From Desulfovibrio sp. (lineage in GTDB: Bacteria > Desulfobacterota > Desulfovibrionia > Desulfovibrionales > Desulfovibrionaceae), in the NCBI RefSeq assembly GCF_019422935.1, contig NZ_JAHZCJ010000003.1, positions 62,001-126,000 of the forward strand: a stretch of DNA of 64,000 bases, in the 5' to 3' direction. The stretch's first letter is position 1, and the number at the start of each line of letters is the position of its first letter. Made by a program: the position numbers and the translations under genes. The notes beneath the pieces were generated by a model. That model was not told where the DNA came from. It saw nothing but the letters and a program-made list of their open reading frames with translations, and made no database searches. Positions 17,536 through 27,232 of this stretch are shown piece after piece.

Positions 17536-18477
17536 TTAGTAGCCCCGTTTATGCTGATTTTGCAAAAAATTTTTATAGGCATCACACAGGCCAGCTTTCA
17601 AATCGAAGCGTGGCTTCCACCCCGTAGCGAACAGCTTGCCAGAATCCATCAGCTTGCGGGGGGTGCCGTCCGGCTTTGAAGGGTCGGTAACGATGTCGCC
17701 GTTAAAGCCCACAACCTTGGCAATCAGGCGGGCTGTTTCCAGAATGGAGTGTTCCACTCCGCTGCCCACATTCACATGCTCAAAGTCAGAATAGTTTTCA
17801 AGCAAAAATACGCAGGCTTCCGCCATGTCGTCCACATGCAGAAATTCGCGCAGGGCTTTGCCTGTCCCCCAAATGGCAACCTCTGAGGCTCCGCGTTCTT
17901 TTGCTTCATGAAAACGGCGGATAAGCCCAGGAATCACATGGCTGTTTTCCGGGTGATAGTTGTCGCCAGGGCCATACAGATTGGTGGGCATGGCGCTGAT
18001 GGCGTCAAAACCATACTGTTTGCGATAGGCCTGGCACATCTTGATGCCCGAGATTTTGGCCAGGGCGTAGGCGTCGTTGGTTGGTTCCAGCGGCCCTGTC
18101 AGCAAGTACTCTTCCTTGATGGGCTGCGGGCACAGCTTGGGGTAAATGCACGACGACCCAAGAAACAGCAGTTTTTTGCAGCCGTTGCGGTATGCGCAGT
18201 CGATGACGTTGTTCTGGATTTGCAGGTTCTGGTAAATGAACTCTGCGGGGTACGTGGCATTGGCGTGGATGCCCCCCACCTTGGCAGCGGCCAGAATCAC
18301 CACGTCAGGTCTGTGCTGGGCAAAAAAAGCCCGCACCCCTGCCTGATCGCACAGATCCAGTTCTGCATGCGTGCGTGTGAGCTGCCGCTCATAGCCAGAA
18401 CGCGTCAAGGCACGACACAGGGCGCTGCCTACAAGCCCCCTGTGGCCCGCCACATAGACCAGAGCATCTTTGCGCAT
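17536..18477 (-). CDS. fcl: GDP-L-fucose synthase
   Basis: A 313-residue epimerase/reductase that converts GDP-4-keto-6-deoxy-D-mannose to GDP-L-fucose with NADPH. The Rossmann motif GHRGLVG is at residues 11-17, and the catalytic Ser-Tyr-Lys set is visible as LGSSCIYPK (S108) and YALAK (Y137, K141). The length matches the family. The frame continues upstream to 18531, but ATG at 18477 lies 2 nt after the gmd stop with GAGTAAGG as a binding site, so that start is preferred. It forms a tight operon with gmd. Confidence 0.95.
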   Translation of the reverse strand: MRKDALVYVAGHRGLVGSALCRALTRSGYERQLTRTHAELDLCDQAGVRAFFAQHRPDVVILAAAKVGGIHANATYPAEFIYQNLQIQNNVIDCAYRNGCKKLLFLGSSCIYPKLCPQPIKEEYLLTGPLEPTNDAYALAKISGIKMCQAYRKQYGFDAISAMPTNLYGPGDNYHPENSHVIPGLIRRFHEAKERGASEVAIWGTGKALREFLHVDDMAEACVFLLENYSDFEHVNVGSGVEHSILETARLIAKVVGFNGDIVTDPSKPDGTPRKLMDSGKLFATGWKPRFDLKAGLCDAYKNFLQNQHKRGY

Positions 18478-18481
18478 TGCC

Positions 18482-19630
18482 TTACTCGTTGTGGCTGAAG
18501 GTTTTAAAGCCTGCCACTTTGCACACGGCATCGCGCATGCTCAGGGCAAGGTCTTCGCGCGCCATTTCGGCAACCATGTCTTCAAAGGAGGTTTTCGGCT
18601 CCCAACCCAGCTTTTCCTTGGCCTTGGCCGGTTGCCCCAGCAGGGTTTCCACTTCGGTGGGGCGGAAATAGCGCGGATCAACGCGCACAATAACATCGCC
18701 GGGTTTGAGATGGCATTCCTGCCCCTGACGGTTGCCAGCAACCTGCTGCAAGCGGCTCACGTCAACGCTTGTTACGGTGCCGGTTTCTTCTACGCCAGTG
18801 CCCTGCCAGCTGAGGCAGACGCCAAGCTCTGCGGCTGCGGCATTGACAAAGTCGCGCACGGAAAACTGCCGTCCGGTGGCTATCACAAAATCATCAGGCT
18901 GTTCCTGCTGCAACATAAGCCACTGCATTTCAACGTAATCACGCGCGTGGCCCCAGTCGCGCTTGGCGTCCATGTTGCCAAGGTACAGGCAATCCTGCAG
19001 GCCAAGCACCATGCGCGACATGGCACGGGTGATCTTGCGGGTCACAAAGGTTTCACCACGGATGGGTGATTCGTGGTTAAAAAGAATGCCGTTGCAGGCA
19101 TACATGCCGTAAGCTTCGCGGTAGTTGACCGTAATCCAGTAGGCGTAAAGTTTGGCGCAAGCATAGGGAGAGCGCGGATAAAACGGTGTTTTTTCCGTCT
19201 GCGGCACTTCCTGCACCAGCCCGAAAAGTTCAGAGGTCGAGGCCTGATAAAAGCGTGTGGTTTCCGTGAGCCCGGCAATGCGAATGGCCTCGAGCAGGCG
19301 CAAGGTTCCGAGGGCGTCCACATCCGCAGTGTATTCGGGGGACTCAAAAGAAACCTGCACATGGCTCTGCGCCGCCAGATTATACACTTCGTCCGGCTTC
19401 ACTTCCTGCATGAGGCGCACCAGATTGCTGGAGTCGCTCAGGTCTCCGTAGTGCAAGACAAAGTGCCGCCGATTGGCATGCGGGTCTTCATACAAGTGGT
19501 CAATGCGGTCGGTGTTGAACAACGAGGCGCGCCTTTTGATGCCATGCACCTCGTAGCCCTTCTGCAACAGAAACTCCGCGAGGTAAGCCCCATCCTGCCC
19601 GGTAATGCCGGTTATAAGCGCTTTTTTCAT
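18482..19630 (-). CDS. gmd: GDP-mannose 4,6-dehydratase
   Basis: A 382-residue short-chain dehydrogenase/reductase enzyme that makes GDP-4-keto-6-deoxymannose from GDP-mannose, the first committed step to GDP-fucose. The NADP-binding motif GITGQDG is at residues 8-14. [10 protein letters not shown] contains the active-site Thr/Ser-Glu region, and [15 protein letters not shown] gives the YxxxK catalytic pair. [17 protein letters not shown] is a typical Gmd block. It is followed directly by fcl. Confidence 0.97.
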   Translation of the reverse strand: MKKALITGITGQDGAYLAEFLLQKGYEVHGIKRRASLFNTDRIDHLYEDPHANRRHFVLHYGDLSDSSNLVRLMQEVKPDEVYNLAAQSHVQVSFESPEYTADVDALGTLRLLEAIRIAGLTETTRFYQASTSELFGLVQEVPQTEKTPFYPRSPYACAKLYAYWITVNYREAYGMYACNGILFNHESPIRGETFVTRKITRAMSRMVLGLQDCLYLGNMDAKRDWGHARDYVEMQWLMLQQEQPDDFVIATGRQFSVRDFVNAAAAELGVCLSWQGTGVEETGTVTSVDVSRLQQVAGNRQGQECHLKPGDVIVRVDPRYFRPTEVETLLGQPAKAKEKLGWEPKTSFEDMVAEMAREDLALSMRDAVCKVAGFKTFSHNE

Positions 19631-19677
19631 AATTTCAGTATATTGTCTTTTTAATGGTGAAGCTACGAGGGCTGAAT

Positions 19678-19698
19678 CTCCCTGCTGCCAGCAGGGAG
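19678..19698. repeat. Near-perfect inverted repeat between gmd and manC
   Basis: CTCCCTGCTG and CAGCAGGGAG surround one central base, making a compact 10-bp inverted repeat without a T-tract on either strand. It could be an mRNA-stabilising hairpin or processing site between manC and gmd rather than a terminator. Confidence 0.5.
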
Positions 19699-19775
19699 GC
19701 GGGTAAAATACCTTGCAAGGCTACCATTGTCCACTGGTCGAAGCGGTCGTACCGTAGCAATACAGAGCAGCAGAG

Positions 19776-21191
19776 CTACCCTTCCCGCCCGTACACATCG
19801 GCAAAACGCACGATATCGTCCTCCCCCAGGTAGGAGCCGGACTGGATTTCTATAAGCACCAGAGGGATAACTCCCGGATTTTTCAAGCGATGCATGGTGC
19901 CGACAGGTATGTAGGTCGACTGGTTTTCCGTAAAGAGCTTGACCAGATCGCCGTTTGTCACCTCCGCAGTGCCGCTCACCACAACCCAGTGCTCGGCGCG
20001 GTGGTGGTGCATCTGCAACGAAAGCTCGGCGCCGGGGTTCACAATGATGCGCTTGACCTGAAACCGCCCATCCATGACAAGGGTTTCATAGCTGCCCCAC
20101 GGCCGGTACACCAGGGGATGTTGCCTGCATTCGGGCCGCTGTGCGCTTTGCAGGCGGCCAACAATCTTTTTGACGTCCTGCACACGGTCTCGCGGCGCAA
20201 CAAGCACGGCATCCTGCGTCTCCACCACCACAAGCCCGCTCACGCCAATAGCCGTCAGTAGCCTGTGGTTGGCATTCAAATAGCAGTCTTCGGCACCCTC
20301 GGTCATGACATCGCCGGAACATACGTTGCCGGAGTCGTCCTGCTGCCCTATCTGATAAAAGGCTTCCCACGAGCCAAGGTCGCTCCAGCTGACGCCCAGC
20401 GTCACTACAGCCGCCAGATCCGTTTGCTCCATAACCGCATAGTCTATGGAATCAGACGGGGAGGAAAGGAATGCCTCACTGTCAGGGCGAGAAAATGCCT
20501 GATCATCCTTGCGGCCCTTCCAGGCGGCATTGCAGGCGGCATATATCTGAGGAGTAAATCGTTCCAGCTCGTTCAGATACACTGAAGCTCGCAGCAAAAA
20601 CATGCCGCTGTTCCACGAATAGCCGCCTCTGGCCAGCATGCCCGTGGCTTTCTCCGCATCGGGTTTTTCCACAAACCGGGCAACCCTGTAGCCGTTGGCC
20701 CCAAGGGGCTCGCCCTGTTCGATGTAGCCAAAGCCGGTTTCCGGGCCGGTGGGGGCTATGCCAAAGGTGACAATACGCCCCTGCTCCGCCAAGGCCGCCG
20801 CACGCTTTACGCCGTCAAAAAATGCATCTTCATCGCCAATGGCATGGTCAGAGGGCAACACCAACATGAGCGGGTCTGCGCCGTCTTCCTGTAGTGCGAA
20901 GGCCGCCAGGGCAATAGCCGGAGCGGTATTGCGCGGCGCGGGTTCCAGCAGGATTTTGCCATAGACGCCGCATTCGTAGAGTTCTGCGGTCACATAAAAG
21001 CGGTGAGCCTCATTGCATACGATAACAGGCTCCATACTGTCCGGCGTGCGCTGCGCCCGCAACACGGTATTCTTGAAAAGCGTTTTCCCGCCGCCCAAAT
21101 CCACAAACTGCTTTGGGTACGTCTCGCGCGAAAGCGGCCACAAACGTGTGCCACTACCGCCGCACAGAATCACTGGGGCAATCTTCTGCAT
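19776..21191 (-). CDS. manC: Mannose-1-phosphate guanylyltransferase / mannose-6-phosphate isomerase
   Basis: A 471-residue bifunctional enzyme. The N-terminal nucleotidyltransferase has CGGSGTRLWPLSRETYPKQF at about residues 10-29 and FVEKPD later, both typical of GDP-mannose pyrophosphorylase. The C-terminal 120 residues form a cupin with RPWGSYETL and QMHHHRAEHWVVVSGTAEVT, the phosphomannose isomerase domain with its metal-binding histidines. It joins GTP and mannose-1-P into GDP-mannose and can also make mannose-6-P from fructose-6-P. ATG at 21191 has GAGG about 6 nt upstream; longer in-frame starts lack a site. An inverted repeat (19678-19698) lies between it and gmd. Confidence 0.95.
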   Translation of the reverse strand: MQKIAPVILCGGSGTRLWPLSRETYPKQFVDLGGGKTLFKNTVLRAQRTPDSMEPVIVCNEAHRFYVTAELYECGVYGKILLEPAPRNTAPAIALAAFALQEDGADPLMLVLPSDHAIGDEDAFFDGVKRAAALAEQGRIVTFGIAPTGPETGFGYIEQGEPLGANGYRVARFVEKPDAEKATGMLARGGYSWNSGMFLLRASVYLNELERFTPQIYAACNAAWKGRKDDQAFSRPDSEAFLSSPSDSIDYAVMEQTDLAAVVTLGVSWSDLGSWEAFYQIGQQDDSGNVCSGDVMTEGAEDCYLNANHRLLTAIGVSGLVVVETQDAVLVAPRDRVQDVKKIVGRLQSAQRPECRQHPLVYRPWGSYETLVMDGRFQVKRIIVNPGAELSLQMHHHRAEHWVVVSGTAEVTNGDLVKLFTENQSTYIPVGTMHRLKNPGVIPLVLIEIQSGSYLGEDDIVRFADVYGREG

Positions 21192-21328
21192 GAATTTCCT
21201 CACCATTGCATCAATGTTGGGACACCGACCAGACATACAGCCAGCAGGGCCTACGATTCCATGCTACGCCATCAACCGCCCGCAAACAAGCGGCGCATCC
21301 GTACGCGGCAGAGCCGCCAACGAGTTCC

Positions 21329-22735
21329 TCAGGCAGGTACGGCCCCGCCCTGTTCTTCCAGAAACCGCAGTATTTCAGCCGTTTTTTCTTCCATCAGCGC
21401 AGGATTCCCCCTGCTCTCCACATTCAGGCGAAGCAGGGGTTCGGTATTGGACATGCGCAGATTGAAACGCCACTCGGCAAATTCCAGATTAAGGCCGTCC
21501 ATGCTGTCTTCGTGCAGAGCTGAAGCCGCATAACGATCCCTCACCTGCCGCATGAGAGCGGGTGCATCCTGCACTCGGCGGTTGATTTCACCGCTGCACG
21601 GATAGGCCGCCATGCGTTCTGCCACCAGCGCGGCAAGGGGCTTGCCTGTGCGGTGCAGCAACGAGGCCACCAGCAGCCAGGGCAGCATACCCGAATCGCA
21701 GTACGCAAAATCGCGAAAATAATGATGCGCGCTCATCTCGCCGCCATACACGGCATCTTCGGCGCGCATGCGTTCCTTCATGAAGGCGTGTCCGGTCTTG
21801 CCCATTACGGGCTGGCCGCCTGCGGCCTGCACCACCTCGCGGGTGTTCCAGTACACTCTGGTGTCATGCACCACCTTTCCGCCAGGTACACGCCGCAGCA
21901 ACTCCTGCGCCAGCAGGCCTATGCAGTAGTAACCTTCAATAAAATTGCCGTCCGCGTCATAAAAAAAACAGCGGTCAAAATCGCCGTCCCAGGCTACGCC
22001 CATGTCCGCGCCAGATTCGCGCACGGCAGCGGCTGTAGCCGCACGGCGCTCCGGCAGTAGGGGGTTGGGCACGCCATCGGGAAACGCTCCGTCAGGTTGC
22101 ATTTGTCGGCAAACAAATTCAAAGGGCAACGCGGCCATCAGATCATCCAGCACCAGTCCGGCGCAGCCATTACCCGCATCAGCCACGATCTTCAGGGGTT
22201 TGCGGGCAGCAACTGGGGCAAGTTGCCCCGCACCGCTGTATTCCAGCAGCCAGGCCACATAATCGGCTCGGAACGAGGCATGGTGCAGAGGGGATGCTTC
22301 AAGGGGCTCGGCTATGTCGCAGCTCTCGGCAAGAATGGCCTCCACACGGTCGCGCAGGGCAAACAGGCCGGAATCGCCGCTTATGGGTATGGCCCCGCCG
22401 CGCACCAGCTTGAAGCCGTTTTCGTCCGCCGGATTGTGGCTGCCCGTGATCATGACGCCCGCGCCAAAGGGCTGGTTGGCGGCGGCATAATAGATTTCTT
22501 CCGTGCCGCACATGCCTATGTCCGTCACCTGCGCCCCAGCCTCACGCAAGCCCCGGGCCAGCGCATCACGCAGTTCGGGGCCGGAAAGCCGGGCATCACG
22601 ACCAATCACAACGCTTTTTGCGCCCAGTATTTCAACAACAGCCCGGCCCAGCGCGCGGGCCAGCGGCGCATTGAGAACACCCGGCACACGGCCCCGGATA
22701 TCGTAGGCCTTGAAGCATGAAAGTGAATTGCCCAT
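21329..22735 (-). CDS. manB: Phosphomannomutase (alpha-D-phosphohexomutase family)
   Basis: A 468-residue enzyme that interconverts mannose-6-P and mannose-1-P and supplies the manC reaction. The N-terminus FKAYDIRG is diagnostic. The catalytic phosphoserine is S99 in MITGSHNPADENG, the metal-binding loop reads WDGDFDRCF, and the substrate-specificity block is YGGEMSAHHYFRDF. ATG at 22735 has AGAGGGA upstream; residues before it in a longer frame look non-coding. This family can also act on glucose phosphates, so dual phosphomannomutase/phosphoglucomutase use is possible. Confidence 0.94.
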   Translation of the reverse strand: MGNSLSCFKAYDIRGRVPGVLNAPLARALGRAVVEILGAKSVVIGRDARLSGPELRDALARGLREAGAQVTDIGMCGTEEIYYAAANQPFGAGVMITGSHNPADENGFKLVRGGAIPISGDSGLFALRDRVEAILAESCDIAEPLEASPLHHASFRADYVAWLLEYSGAGQLAPVAARKPLKIVADAGNGCAGLVLDDLMAALPFEFVCRQMQPDGAFPDGVPNPLLPERRAATAAAVRESGADMGVAWDGDFDRCFFYDADGNFIEGYYCIGLLAQELLRRVPGGKVVHDTRVYWNTREVVQAAGGQPVMGKTGHAFMKERMRAEDAVYGGEMSAHHYFRDFAYCDSGMLPWLLVASLLHRTGKPLAALVAERMAAYPCSGEINRRVQDAPALMRQVRDRYAASALHEDSMDGLNLEFAEWRFNLRMSNTEPLLRLNVESRGNPALMEEKTAEILRFLEEQGGAVPA

Positions 22736-22928
22736 GACGTCCCTCTTCTGCTTTTTATTGAAGCACTGCCCTCTCCATTCCAGTCCAGAAGGGCAATGCA
22801 TACTTTTTATCCAACTTGCAGCGCGATTGCCAATGTATTTTGGTGCGTACAGATTCCACACGAAATATGGCCGCTGTGCACACGCAACCGAACAGTTCAC
22901 CCGGAGTCTTTAAGCATGTGCAACGCAT

Positions 22929-22962
22929 AAAAAAGGGGCCACGGTATTATCCGTAACCCCTT
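22929..22962 (-). terminator. Rho-independent terminator after tRNA-Ala
   Basis: On the minus strand, AAGGGGTTACGG, a 6-nt loop and CCGTGGCCCC form a strong stem followed by a T-run. It begins a few bases past the encoded CCA end of the tRNA, as expected for a single-gene tRNA transcript. Confidence 0.85.
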
Positions 22963-22969
22963 GATATTG

Positions 22970-23045
22970 TGGTGGAGAAGAAGGGATTTGAACCCTCGAC
23001 CCCCGCCTTGCGAAGGCGATGCTCTCCCAGCTGAGCTACTTCCCC
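22970..23045 (-). tRNA. tRNA-Ala (anticodon CGC)
   Basis: The 76-nt minus-strand sequence folds as a full cloverleaf: acceptor GGGGAAG pairing with CTTCTCC, D-arm GCTC/GAGC, anticodon stem TCGCC/GGCGG around loop TTCGCAA (anticodon CGC, alanine codon GCG), a T-arm with TTCAAAT, and an encoded CCA end. It lies at the right edge of the polysaccharide locus, where tRNA genes often mark insertion points. Confidence 0.95.
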
Positions 23046-23144
23046 ACAATGGAAAGCTTAACGCAGGAAATGAGCAATAGGCAAAACCGCACGACTTGTC
23101 AAGCCTTTCTCCAGTTTCCCTGCACATCCAGCCTCCGCCGCCTG

Positions 23145-24809
23145 TCAGGCAAAAGTTTCGATAATCTGCTGAATACGTTGCTCATAGCCGTGCTGCGCGC
23201 GCAGATGCCCACGCCATGCCCGCCGCAGATCATACGCGGCTTGCGGGTGCGCCCGAAACCATAAGCGCTTGACCATAAAGTCGCCCGGCCCGCGCAAAGT
23301 CATGGGTTCGGTCAATTCCGCAGGGAAGATTTCAAGGCCAGATGTGGCATCACTGAGCAACAACCCGCCACTGGCCCAGACGTCAAAATGGCGCTGACTC
23401 AGGCTCTGCGGCAACAGCAGGCTGGTTACGTTCAGCACGGCTTCGGCCCGCGCATACACGTTGGGTAGTGCCGTGTAGTAATCCACTGGCGGCAGTATTT
23501 CCGTGCCGGGCAAGAGGGGCTTCCAGCCATTGTCACCGATGACGCGCAGCCCGGCCTTGCCCGCCCCTGCGGCCAAGAGCCAGCGCCGTCGGTTGGCCTG
23601 CGCGCAGCGCTCAGCCCCAAGGCCTGGACGTCGCGCATCATAGCCAGGCCACAACGAGCCTCCCAGTTTGTCATGCCACCAGAAAAAATGCGGCGCATCC
23701 TGCGGGCCGGCGCTGGCCTCAAGAAGCCTCCCGGCCTCAGCCTCCAAAGCCTGCGGCACACTGGCCGCAGCAAAAAAACGCTCTTTTTCAGGAAAGGCGG
23801 AACGCCCCACAAACAGGGGCGGCTCCATATCTAAGGAAGATGGAGCAAAATCTGGCAGATCGCGCCACATGTGCGGCGCAACAGCCAGGGGCAGATGAAA
23901 AATCCGGTCTGCGCCACATGCTCTAAGGCTGTTCGCAAAACTGGCATCCGTCACAAAAATATGGGCATCCCGCCACCAGGGCAGCCGCACGCCTGACAAA
24001 ATATGCCAGGGATTGTCTACAAACCACAGGGCAACGGGGATCCCAAGGGCACGGCAGAGTTCAAAAACGCGCCCGTCCGCATCCAGCCCTCGCAGGTTTA
24101 CCGAGAGCAGCAACGCAGGTTTGCCCCCCTGCAAGAGGGTGCGCCAGCGGGCCAAAAAGTCATCTTCACGGCCCGCCTGCGCTCCGACCATGCCAGACGC
24201 GGGCTGAGGCAGGGCGTCCACCACCGGGCCGAAACCGCATTCGGCAAGAGCAGTGCGTAATTCCTGGTGCAGCAGTTGCCCATCGTTGCCGGGCAGCAGA
24301 ACTGGCCCCCGTGCGCTCGCTGCCGCTTTATGAATGCTTCCCCGGCCCGCAGCGCTCAGAGGCCCACTCGCCCGCGCAACGGGTGAAGGAAGTGCGAGGG
24401 CCCCATCCACCCGCCCCAGCAACGGCCCCCAAAATTCAGGGTCAAGCCGTAAGCCGGGCGTGTAAATGCAGCAACGACAATGCCCGGCCAGAGTCACAGC
24501 CTGCTCTGCGGTGACCGCGCGCCAATGGGCGGGCAACGCTTCGCGGGGCAAAATCCCGGCCTCCTGTCTCCAGACCTCAAGAGCACGGGCCACCTGCGGA
24601 GATTCCAGCCAGTGGATGGCGGAAGCATGGGCAATCAGGGGCAAAACCTGCGGCAGGTTTGCTCCTGATTCTGGCCCCAGGCCGAGCAAGAGCACGGCAT
24701 CGCCCTCGCCCCGGCAGATCCAGGCTTCCGGGCCATTGGGCAGGCTCACGGCCCGCCCCGCAAAATCCGGCAGGCGAACCCGTTGAGGGCGTGTACTTTG
24801 TTCAGCCAT
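23145..24809 (-). CDS. CgeB-like glycosyltransferase (DUF3880-type)
   Basis: A 554-residue protein matching the CgeB/DUF3880 group of GT-B-like proteins. Supporting blocks are PALLLSVNLRGLDADGRVFE and IPVALWFVDNPWHIL in the middle, then LPNVYARAEAVLNVTSLLLP and SQRHFDVWASGGLLLSD near the end, where family members bind a nucleotide sugar. The N-terminal 180 residues are less conserved. The ATG at 24809 has GGAG upstream; earlier residues in the frame are unlikely to be coding. In flagellated Desulfovibrio, CgeB-like genes sometimes sit near flagellar glycosylation loci, but no such genes are visible here, so the target is unknown. Confidence 0.75.
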   Translation of the reverse strand: MAEQSTRPQRVRLPDFAGRAVSLPNGPEAWICRGEGDAVLLLGLGPESGANLPQVLPLIAHASAIHWLESPQVARALEVWRQEAGILPREALPAHWRAVTAEQAVTLAGHCRCCIYTPGLRLDPEFWGPLLGRVDGALALPSPVARASGPLSAAGRGSIHKAAASARGPVLLPGNDGQLLHQELRTALAECGFGPVVDALPQPASGMVGAQAGREDDFLARWRTLLQGGKPALLLSVNLRGLDADGRVFELCRALGIPVALWFVDNPWHILSGVRLPWWRDAHIFVTDASFANSLRACGADRIFHLPLAVAPHMWRDLPDFAPSSLDMEPPLFVGRSAFPEKERFFAAASVPQALEAEAGRLLEASAGPQDAPHFFWWHDKLGGSLWPGYDARRPGLGAERCAQANRRRWLLAAGAGKAGLRVIGDNGWKPLLPGTEILPPVDYYTALPNVYARAEAVLNVTSLLLPQSLSQRHFDVWASGGLLLSDATSGLEIFPAELTEPMTLRGPGDFMVKRLWFRAHPQAAYDLRRAWRGHLRAQHGYEQRIQQIIETFA

Positions 24810-24854
24810 ATTTTTCTCCGCCAATGCGGCTCCTTGCGAAACTGTCCCACCAAC

Positions 24855-24886
24855 TAAAAAGCCCCGCTGCGGCAAGCAAGCGGGGC
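24855..24886 (-). terminator. Rho-independent terminator for sodC
   Basis: On the minus strand, GCCCCGCT and AGCGGGGC form an 8-bp stem followed by TTTTTAG. It lies about 180 nt downstream of the superoxide dismutase stop and just upstream of the CgeB-like gene, separating the two transcripts. Confidence 0.75.
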
Positions 24887-25065
24887 AGAATAATCCAAAA
24901 CTCCACGCCGATTACGGCAGATGGAGGTTCTCCCCTGTGGCTGGCACACTTTGCGTCGATAATGGCGCGCCATTGCCAGAACTGCAAGGGCCACACAAGG
25001 GAAGGCATGAACCATCCACGCGAGCAGGTAATTTTTTTGCCGCGTGAACGCAAAAAGGCATACGA

Positions 25066-25602
25066 TTACTTGATCACACCGCAGGCGATACGCGCGCCCC
25101 CGCCGCCAAGAGGGGCTGGCTGGTCGGAATAGTTGTCACCGCCAGCATGGATCATGAGCGAGCGGCCCTTGATGTCGGCTGTGGTCAGATCAGTCACATG
25201 CAACTTGGCCTTCACATTTTGCTGCGCATCGGCGGTTATAAGGGGCAGATCGCCCTTGTGACCATGTTTGCCGGGGCCTTCATGCTTGCCCGCGTGGGTG
25301 GGATCATAATGCCCCCCGGCGGCAAGACCGGCCACATTGACGCCATCCTTGGCCGCGGGCGCGCACGAAGGATTTTCATGCACGTGCATGCCGTGGTCAC
25401 CCTGAGGGATACCGACGACATCAACCATTATATCCATACCGCCTTTGCCGTCGTCCTCAAAAACGACGAATCCGATGGCATCTCCAACGCCTTCGCCGCT
25501 GATCTTGTTCACAGGAACTTTAACGCTTTCCGCCAATACCGTCTGCGCTCCAAATGCGAGCGCGCAACCCGCAAGACAAGCGGCCAACAGGATCCGTTTC
25601 AT
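25066..25602 (-). CDS. sodC: Superoxide dismutase [Cu-Zn], periplasmic
   Basis: A 178-residue Cu,Zn-SOD with a Sec signal peptide (LLAACLAGCALAFGAQTVLA, probable cleavage after A24). Copper ligands appear as HVH at H73/H75, the bridging histidine as H98 in GGHYDP, and further metal residues in HGHKGDLP; LMIHAGGDNYSDQP holds the fourth copper histidine. Cysteines C80 and the one in ARIACGVIK form the conserved disulphide. It converts superoxide to peroxide and oxygen in the periplasm, a likely oxygen defence for an anaerobe. The gene stands alone and is divergent from rlmE. Confidence 0.95.
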   Translation of the reverse strand: MKRILLAACLAGCALAFGAQTVLAESVKVPVNKISGEGVGDAIGFVVFEDDGKGGMDIMVDVVGIPQGDHGMHVHENPSCAPAAKDGVNVAGLAAGGHYDPTHAGKHEGPGKHGHKGDLPLITADAQQNVKAKLHVTDLTTADIKGRSLMIHAGGDNYSDQPAPLGGGGARIACGVIK

Positions 25603-25783
25603 AGCCTCTCCTTACTGGTGATAGTGTGCGAGATCAAAGGTTCTGAAAACTTATTAAAAAAATATCCTGATAGACTTCTAAGGTCAACCAGTTCAGCAAA
25701 TTTGCGTGGCCCGCCACCAAGGGCTGCACTGCGCACTTGGCGAGCGCGATAAAAAAGGGTATGGTTACCTGTTGGAATTTACC

Positions 25784-26464
25784 ATGAAAGAATACCGTGA
25801 TCATTATTTTCTAAAGGCCAAGCGCGAGAATTATCCCGCACGCTCGGTCTACAAGCTCAAGGAGCTGGACTCCAAGTTCCGCCTGCTGCGCCCCGGCCAG
25901 CGGGTCCTCGACCTTGGCGCCGCCCCTGGATCGTGGTCCATGGGCGCTGCGGAAAAGGTCGGTACGCGTGGACTTGTGCTCGCCTGCGACATTCAAAGCA
26001 CCGAAACGGTGTTTCCGCCGCAGGTCACATTCATGCAGGAAGACGTGTTCAATCGCTCCGCCGAGTTTGAAGCAAAACTCAAGGAGCTGGGGCCGTTTGA
26101 CGTTGTCATCAGCGACATGGCCCCGCGCACAACGGGCACGCGCTTTACGGATCAGGCCCGTTCGCTTGAGCTTACGGTTGAGGCATTGGCTGTAGCCTGT
26201 CTGCACCTAAAAAAGGGCGGCAGTTTTGTGGTCAAAATTTTTATGGGGCCAGATATTCAGGAGCTGCTCGCGCCCATGCGCAAGGCTTTTGATGCGGTCA
26301 AATCGTTCAAGCCCAAAAGCTCGCGGGCCGAAAGCAAGGAAACATTTTTTGTCGGCCTTGGTTTTCGTGGTCAGGCGGGCGCTACCCCAACGGCGCATGT
26401 GCCGGGCGAAGCCGCCGGAGAAACTTCACACGAAGTTGCCGACGACGCGCCGCCGGGTATATAA
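25784..26464 (+). CDS. rlmE: 23S rRNA (uridine-2'-O)-methyltransferase RlmE
   Basis: A 226-residue FtsJ/RrmJ-type methyltransferase that modifies the ribosomal A-loop uridine (U2552 in E. coli). The SAM site [11 protein letters not shown] is at about residues 42-52, and the K-D-K-E catalytic set is visible as K24, D111 (VISDMAP), K151 and E186. The protein is slightly longer than E. coli RlmE, with a variable C-terminal tail of about 30 residues. The frame opens at 25706, but the conserved protein begins MKEYRDHYF at ATG 25784. Confidence 0.93.
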   Translation: MKEYRDHYFLKAKRENYPARSVYKLKELDSKFRLLRPGQRVLDLGAAPGSWSMGAAEKVGTRGLVLACDIQSTETVFPPQVTFMQEDVFNRSAEFEAKLKELGPFDVVISDMAPRTTGTRFTDQARSLELTVEALAVACLHLKKGGSFVVKIFMGPDIQELLAPMRKAFDAVKSFKPKSSRAESKETFFVGLGFRGQAGATPTAHVPGEAAGETSHEVADDAPPGI

Positions 26465-26494
26465 ACATACTCTACACTAGGTTTCGGAGGTTTT

Positions 26495-27232
26495 ATGTCA
26501 GGTCACAGTAAATGGGCCAATATCCAGCACCGTAAGGGTCGCCAGGACGCCAAGCGCGGCAAGATTTTCACCAAGGCCGCCAAAGAAATCATCATCGCAG
26601 CCAAGGGCGGCGGTGACCCTGTGGGCAACTCCCGCCTGCGCGCGGCCATTGCCGCCGCCAAGGCCGTCAATCTGCCCAAGGACAAGATTGAGGCTGCCAT
26701 CCGCAAGGGTACGGGTGAAGACGCAGGCGGCGACCTGACAGAAACCTTCTACGAAGGCTACGGGCCCAACGGCATCGCCATCATGGTGGAAGTTGCCACT
26801 GACAACAAAAACCGCACCGTGGCCGAAGTCCGTCACCTTTTCACCAAGCATGGCGGGGCCATGGGTGAAAACGGCAGCGTGGGCTGGATGTTTGACCGCA
26901 AGGGCGTTATCGCCGTGGACAAGGCAGCCTACCCCGAAGACAAAATTATGGAAGCCGCTCTTGAAGCCGGCGCAGACGATGTCATCGACGATGACGACGT
27001 GTGGACCATCCACACCGCCATGGCCGATTTCACCTCTGTGCGAGATGCGCTGGAAGCTGCCGGTATTGCCATGCAGGAAGCCGAGCTGGCCATGATTCCG
27101 CAGAATCTTGTGGCTGTGAGCGCCGAAGTGGGCATGAAGGTTCTGCGCCTCATGGACGCGCTGGACGACAATGACGACGTTCAGAATGTCTATGCCAACG
27201 CGGACTTCCCCGACGATATGCCCACCGACTAA
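26495..27232 (+). CDS. yebC: YebC/PmpR (TACO1) family protein
   Basis: A 245-residue protein of the highly conserved YebC/TACO1 family. It begins [20 protein letters not shown], the invariant N-terminus, and contains [15 protein letters not shown] and [11 protein letters not shown]. It has been described both as a DNA-binding regulator (PmpR) and as a factor that assists translation of difficult peptide stretches. GGAGG lies about 5 nt before the ATG. It is 30 nt after rlmE and likely cotranscribed; an antisense frame across it is a GC-rich shadow. Confidence 0.95.
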   Translation: MSGHSKWANIQHRKGRQDAKRGKIFTKAAKEIIIAAKGGGDPVGNSRLRAAIAAAKAVNLPKDKIEAAIRKGTGEDAGGDLTETFYEGYGPNGIAIMVEVATDNKNRTVAEVRHLFTKHGGAMGENGSVGWMFDRKGVIAVDKAAYPEDKIMEAALEAGADDVIDDDDVWTIHTAMADFTSVRDALEAAGIAMQEAELAMIPQNLVAVSAEVGMKVLRLMDALDDNDDVQNVYANADFPDDMPTD

